From Sporosarcina luteola (GTDB lineage Bacteria; Bacillota; Bacilli; Bacillales_A; Planococcaceae), in contig NZ_BJYL01000002.1 in NCBI RefSeq assembly GCF_007991495.1, forward strand, positions 1 to 59,914: 59,914 nucleotides of DNA, given 5' to 3'. The notes beneath the pieces were generated by a model. The model worked only from the letters and a program-made list of their open reading frames with translations. It did no database searches and was not told the DNA's origin. This document shows positions 59,078 to 59,914 of this stretch, piece by piece (the first letter of the stretch is position 1; the number at the start of each line of letters is the position of its first letter). The translations under genes were made by a program, and so were the position numbers.

Positions 59078-59533
59078 ATGAACCTCACACTCGAAAAAGT
59101 AAACCAAGACAATATACGCGCCTGCGTCAAACTCGAAGTAGCTGAATTACAAAAAGACTTCATCGCCAAAAACGTCAACACCATCGCCTGGGCCTACGTC
59201 GACCCGAACTTCACGCCATATGCAATCCTCGACGGCGAAACCGTCATCGGCCTGCTCGCTATCGAAGACGTACCCGAAAATGAAGACTACGACCGTTACT
59301 GGATCCCGCGCTTCATGATCGGCGAACAATACCAAGGCAAAGGCTACGGCAAACAAGCGATGCACGCAGCCATTGATCTGCTCTCGGCCAAACCCGACTG
59401 CCAACGAATCCGCCTATCCGTTTGGCCTGAAAATCCCGGCGCCATCGAATTCTACCAAAAAGTCGGCTTCACCCTAACCGACGAACTCCTCGAAGACGAA
59501 CTCGTCATGGACTATTACATCCAACAACCTTGA
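59078..59533 (+). CDS. GNAT-family N-acetyltransferase
   Basis: 151-aa acetyltransferase. The acetyl-CoA loop is QYQGKGYGKQAM, and the C-terminal part NPGAIEFYQKVGF is typical of the family. The arrangement recalls spermidine/diamine acetyltransferases such as BltD, but the acceptor cannot be read from the sequence. ATG 59078 follows GAAAGGGGAAT. A terminator follows. Confidence 0.9.
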   Translation: MNLTLEKVNQDNIRACVKLEVAELQKDFIAKNVNTIAWAYVDPNFTPYAILDGETVIGLLAIEDVPENEDYDRYWIPRFMIGEQYQGKGYGKQAMHAAIDLLSAKPDCQRIRLSVWPENPGAIEFYQKVGFTLTDELLEDELVMDYYIQQP

Positions 59534-59557
59534 AACGCTCCCACCCAGGAGCGTTTT
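59533..59557 (+). terminator. Terminator after the GNAT gene
   Basis: Stem AAACGCTCC / GGAGCGTTT (59533-59541 with 59548-59556) followed by further T residues. Confidence 0.85.
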
Positions 59558-59589
59558 TCACGTAATCGCATCCCAAAACCAACACCCTA

Positions 59590-59648
59590 ATTTGTCAAAA
59601 CCATTTAGCGCGACCCGCTGTGTCTATTAATAGAAGAAACTCTCGCGG
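59590..59648 (+). repeat. Left-arm motif of the CCGCGG element, copy E
   Basis: ATTTGTCAAAACCATTTAGC then GCGACC at 59590-59614, followed 30 bases later by CTCGCGG (59642-59648). The GTTCTC array starts directly at that point. No right arm is present. Confidence 0.7.
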
Positions 59649-59914
59649 TTCTCAGTAAACCCATTCAAAGAGTTCCCATTCTCCCGCGCCAAGTTCTCGT
59701 TCTAGATCAAGGAGTTCTCATTCTCCCGCGCCAAGTTCTCGTTCGAGATCAAAGAGTTCTCATTCTCCCGCGCCAAGTTCTCATTTCAGCTCAAAGATTT
59801 CTCATTCTCCCATGCCAAGTTCTCATTCCAACTCAAAGAGTTCTCATTCTCCCGCGCCAAGTTCTCATTCTAGATCAAAGAGTTCTCATTCTCCCATGCC
59901 GAGTTCTCATTCCC
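59647..59914 (+). repeat. GTTCTC array 4 (runs off the window)
   Basis: At least 13 units of GAGTTCTCATTC with 20-22-base spacing. Two linkers alternate: TCCCGCGCCA and variants of TAGATCAAA. Same core and orientation as arrays 1-3, but with its own linkers. It continues past the end of the window. Confidence 0.93.

Overview
The window is a contiguous piece of a Gram-positive, endospore-forming, flagellated chromosome of the order Bacillales. Gene order follows the Bacillus subtilis block from prfA through the ywl genes, glyA, upp, mnaA, atp, murAA, spoIID, spoIIQ, spoIIID, mbl, flhO, flhP and fabZ to ssbB, ywqA and ywqB. Sporulation genes (spoIIR, spoIID, spoIIQ, spoIIID), Bacillus-type Shine-Dalgarno sites, frequent GTG/TTG starts and moderate GC suggest a Planococcaceae member such as Sporosarcina. 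That genus assignment is inference.

Layout. 0.2-8.4 kb: a VanW-type lipoprotein, prfA-prmC, spoIIR, ywlC, mntP, ywlE, a chemoreceptor, rpiB and ywlG; a dense DnaA-box cluster straddles the spoIIR-ywlC junction. 8.5-11.7 kb: glyA, upp and the UDP-GlcNAc 2-epimerase gene. 12-19.3 kb: a complete atpIBEFHAGDC operon with a long leader and a hairpin after atpE. 19.4-23.1 kb: ywzB, murA, spoIID, spoIIQ. 23.1-26.2 kb: an accessory gap between spoIIQ and spoIIID, made of a NERD-domain gene and three arrays of 21-bp repeats with a GTTCTC core, punctuated by CCGCGG-centred inverted elements. 26.2-33.2 kb: spoIIID, mbl, flhO, flhP, an EpuA-like protein, fabZ, a hypothetical gene, an Asn-rich lipoprotein whose Shine-Dalgarno site lies in a hairpin, ywpF (minus), ssb, and a four-hairpin RNA in front of a 53-aa ORF. 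33.2-42.3 kb: a SNF2 helicase/SWIM protein pair (minus), small conserved proteins, a membrane protein with an HlyD-like partner, and a polysaccharide deacetylase. 42.5-54.2 kb: two tandem paralogous secreted subtilases of about 1,730 and 2,040 aa with Ig-like repeats. 54.2-59.9 kb: a second array type (GCAAC core, 61-bp period), a DHA2-type MFS exporter behind an apparent leader-peptide attenuator, a DnaQ-like exonuclease, an RNHCP protein, a membrane-anchored Lon-like protease, a GNAT acetyltransferase, and the start of another GTTCTC array.

Housekeeping themes are translation termination (prfA, prmC), t6A tRNA modification (ywlC), one-carbon and pyrimidine salvage metabolism (glyA, upp), energy (atp) and envelope synthesis (mnaA, murA, mbl). 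Early sporulation is covered by spoIIR (activates sigma-E), spoIID/spoIIQ (engulfment) and spoIIID (mother-cell regulator).

The most unusual material is (1) the linked repeat system: GTTCTC arrays, the GCAAC array and a shared cap element at five places; (2) the putative leader-peptide/terminator control of the MFS exporter; (3) the compact four-hairpin RNA after ssb; and (4) the DnaA-box cluster. No tRNA, rRNA, CRISPR array or intact insertion sequence was found.
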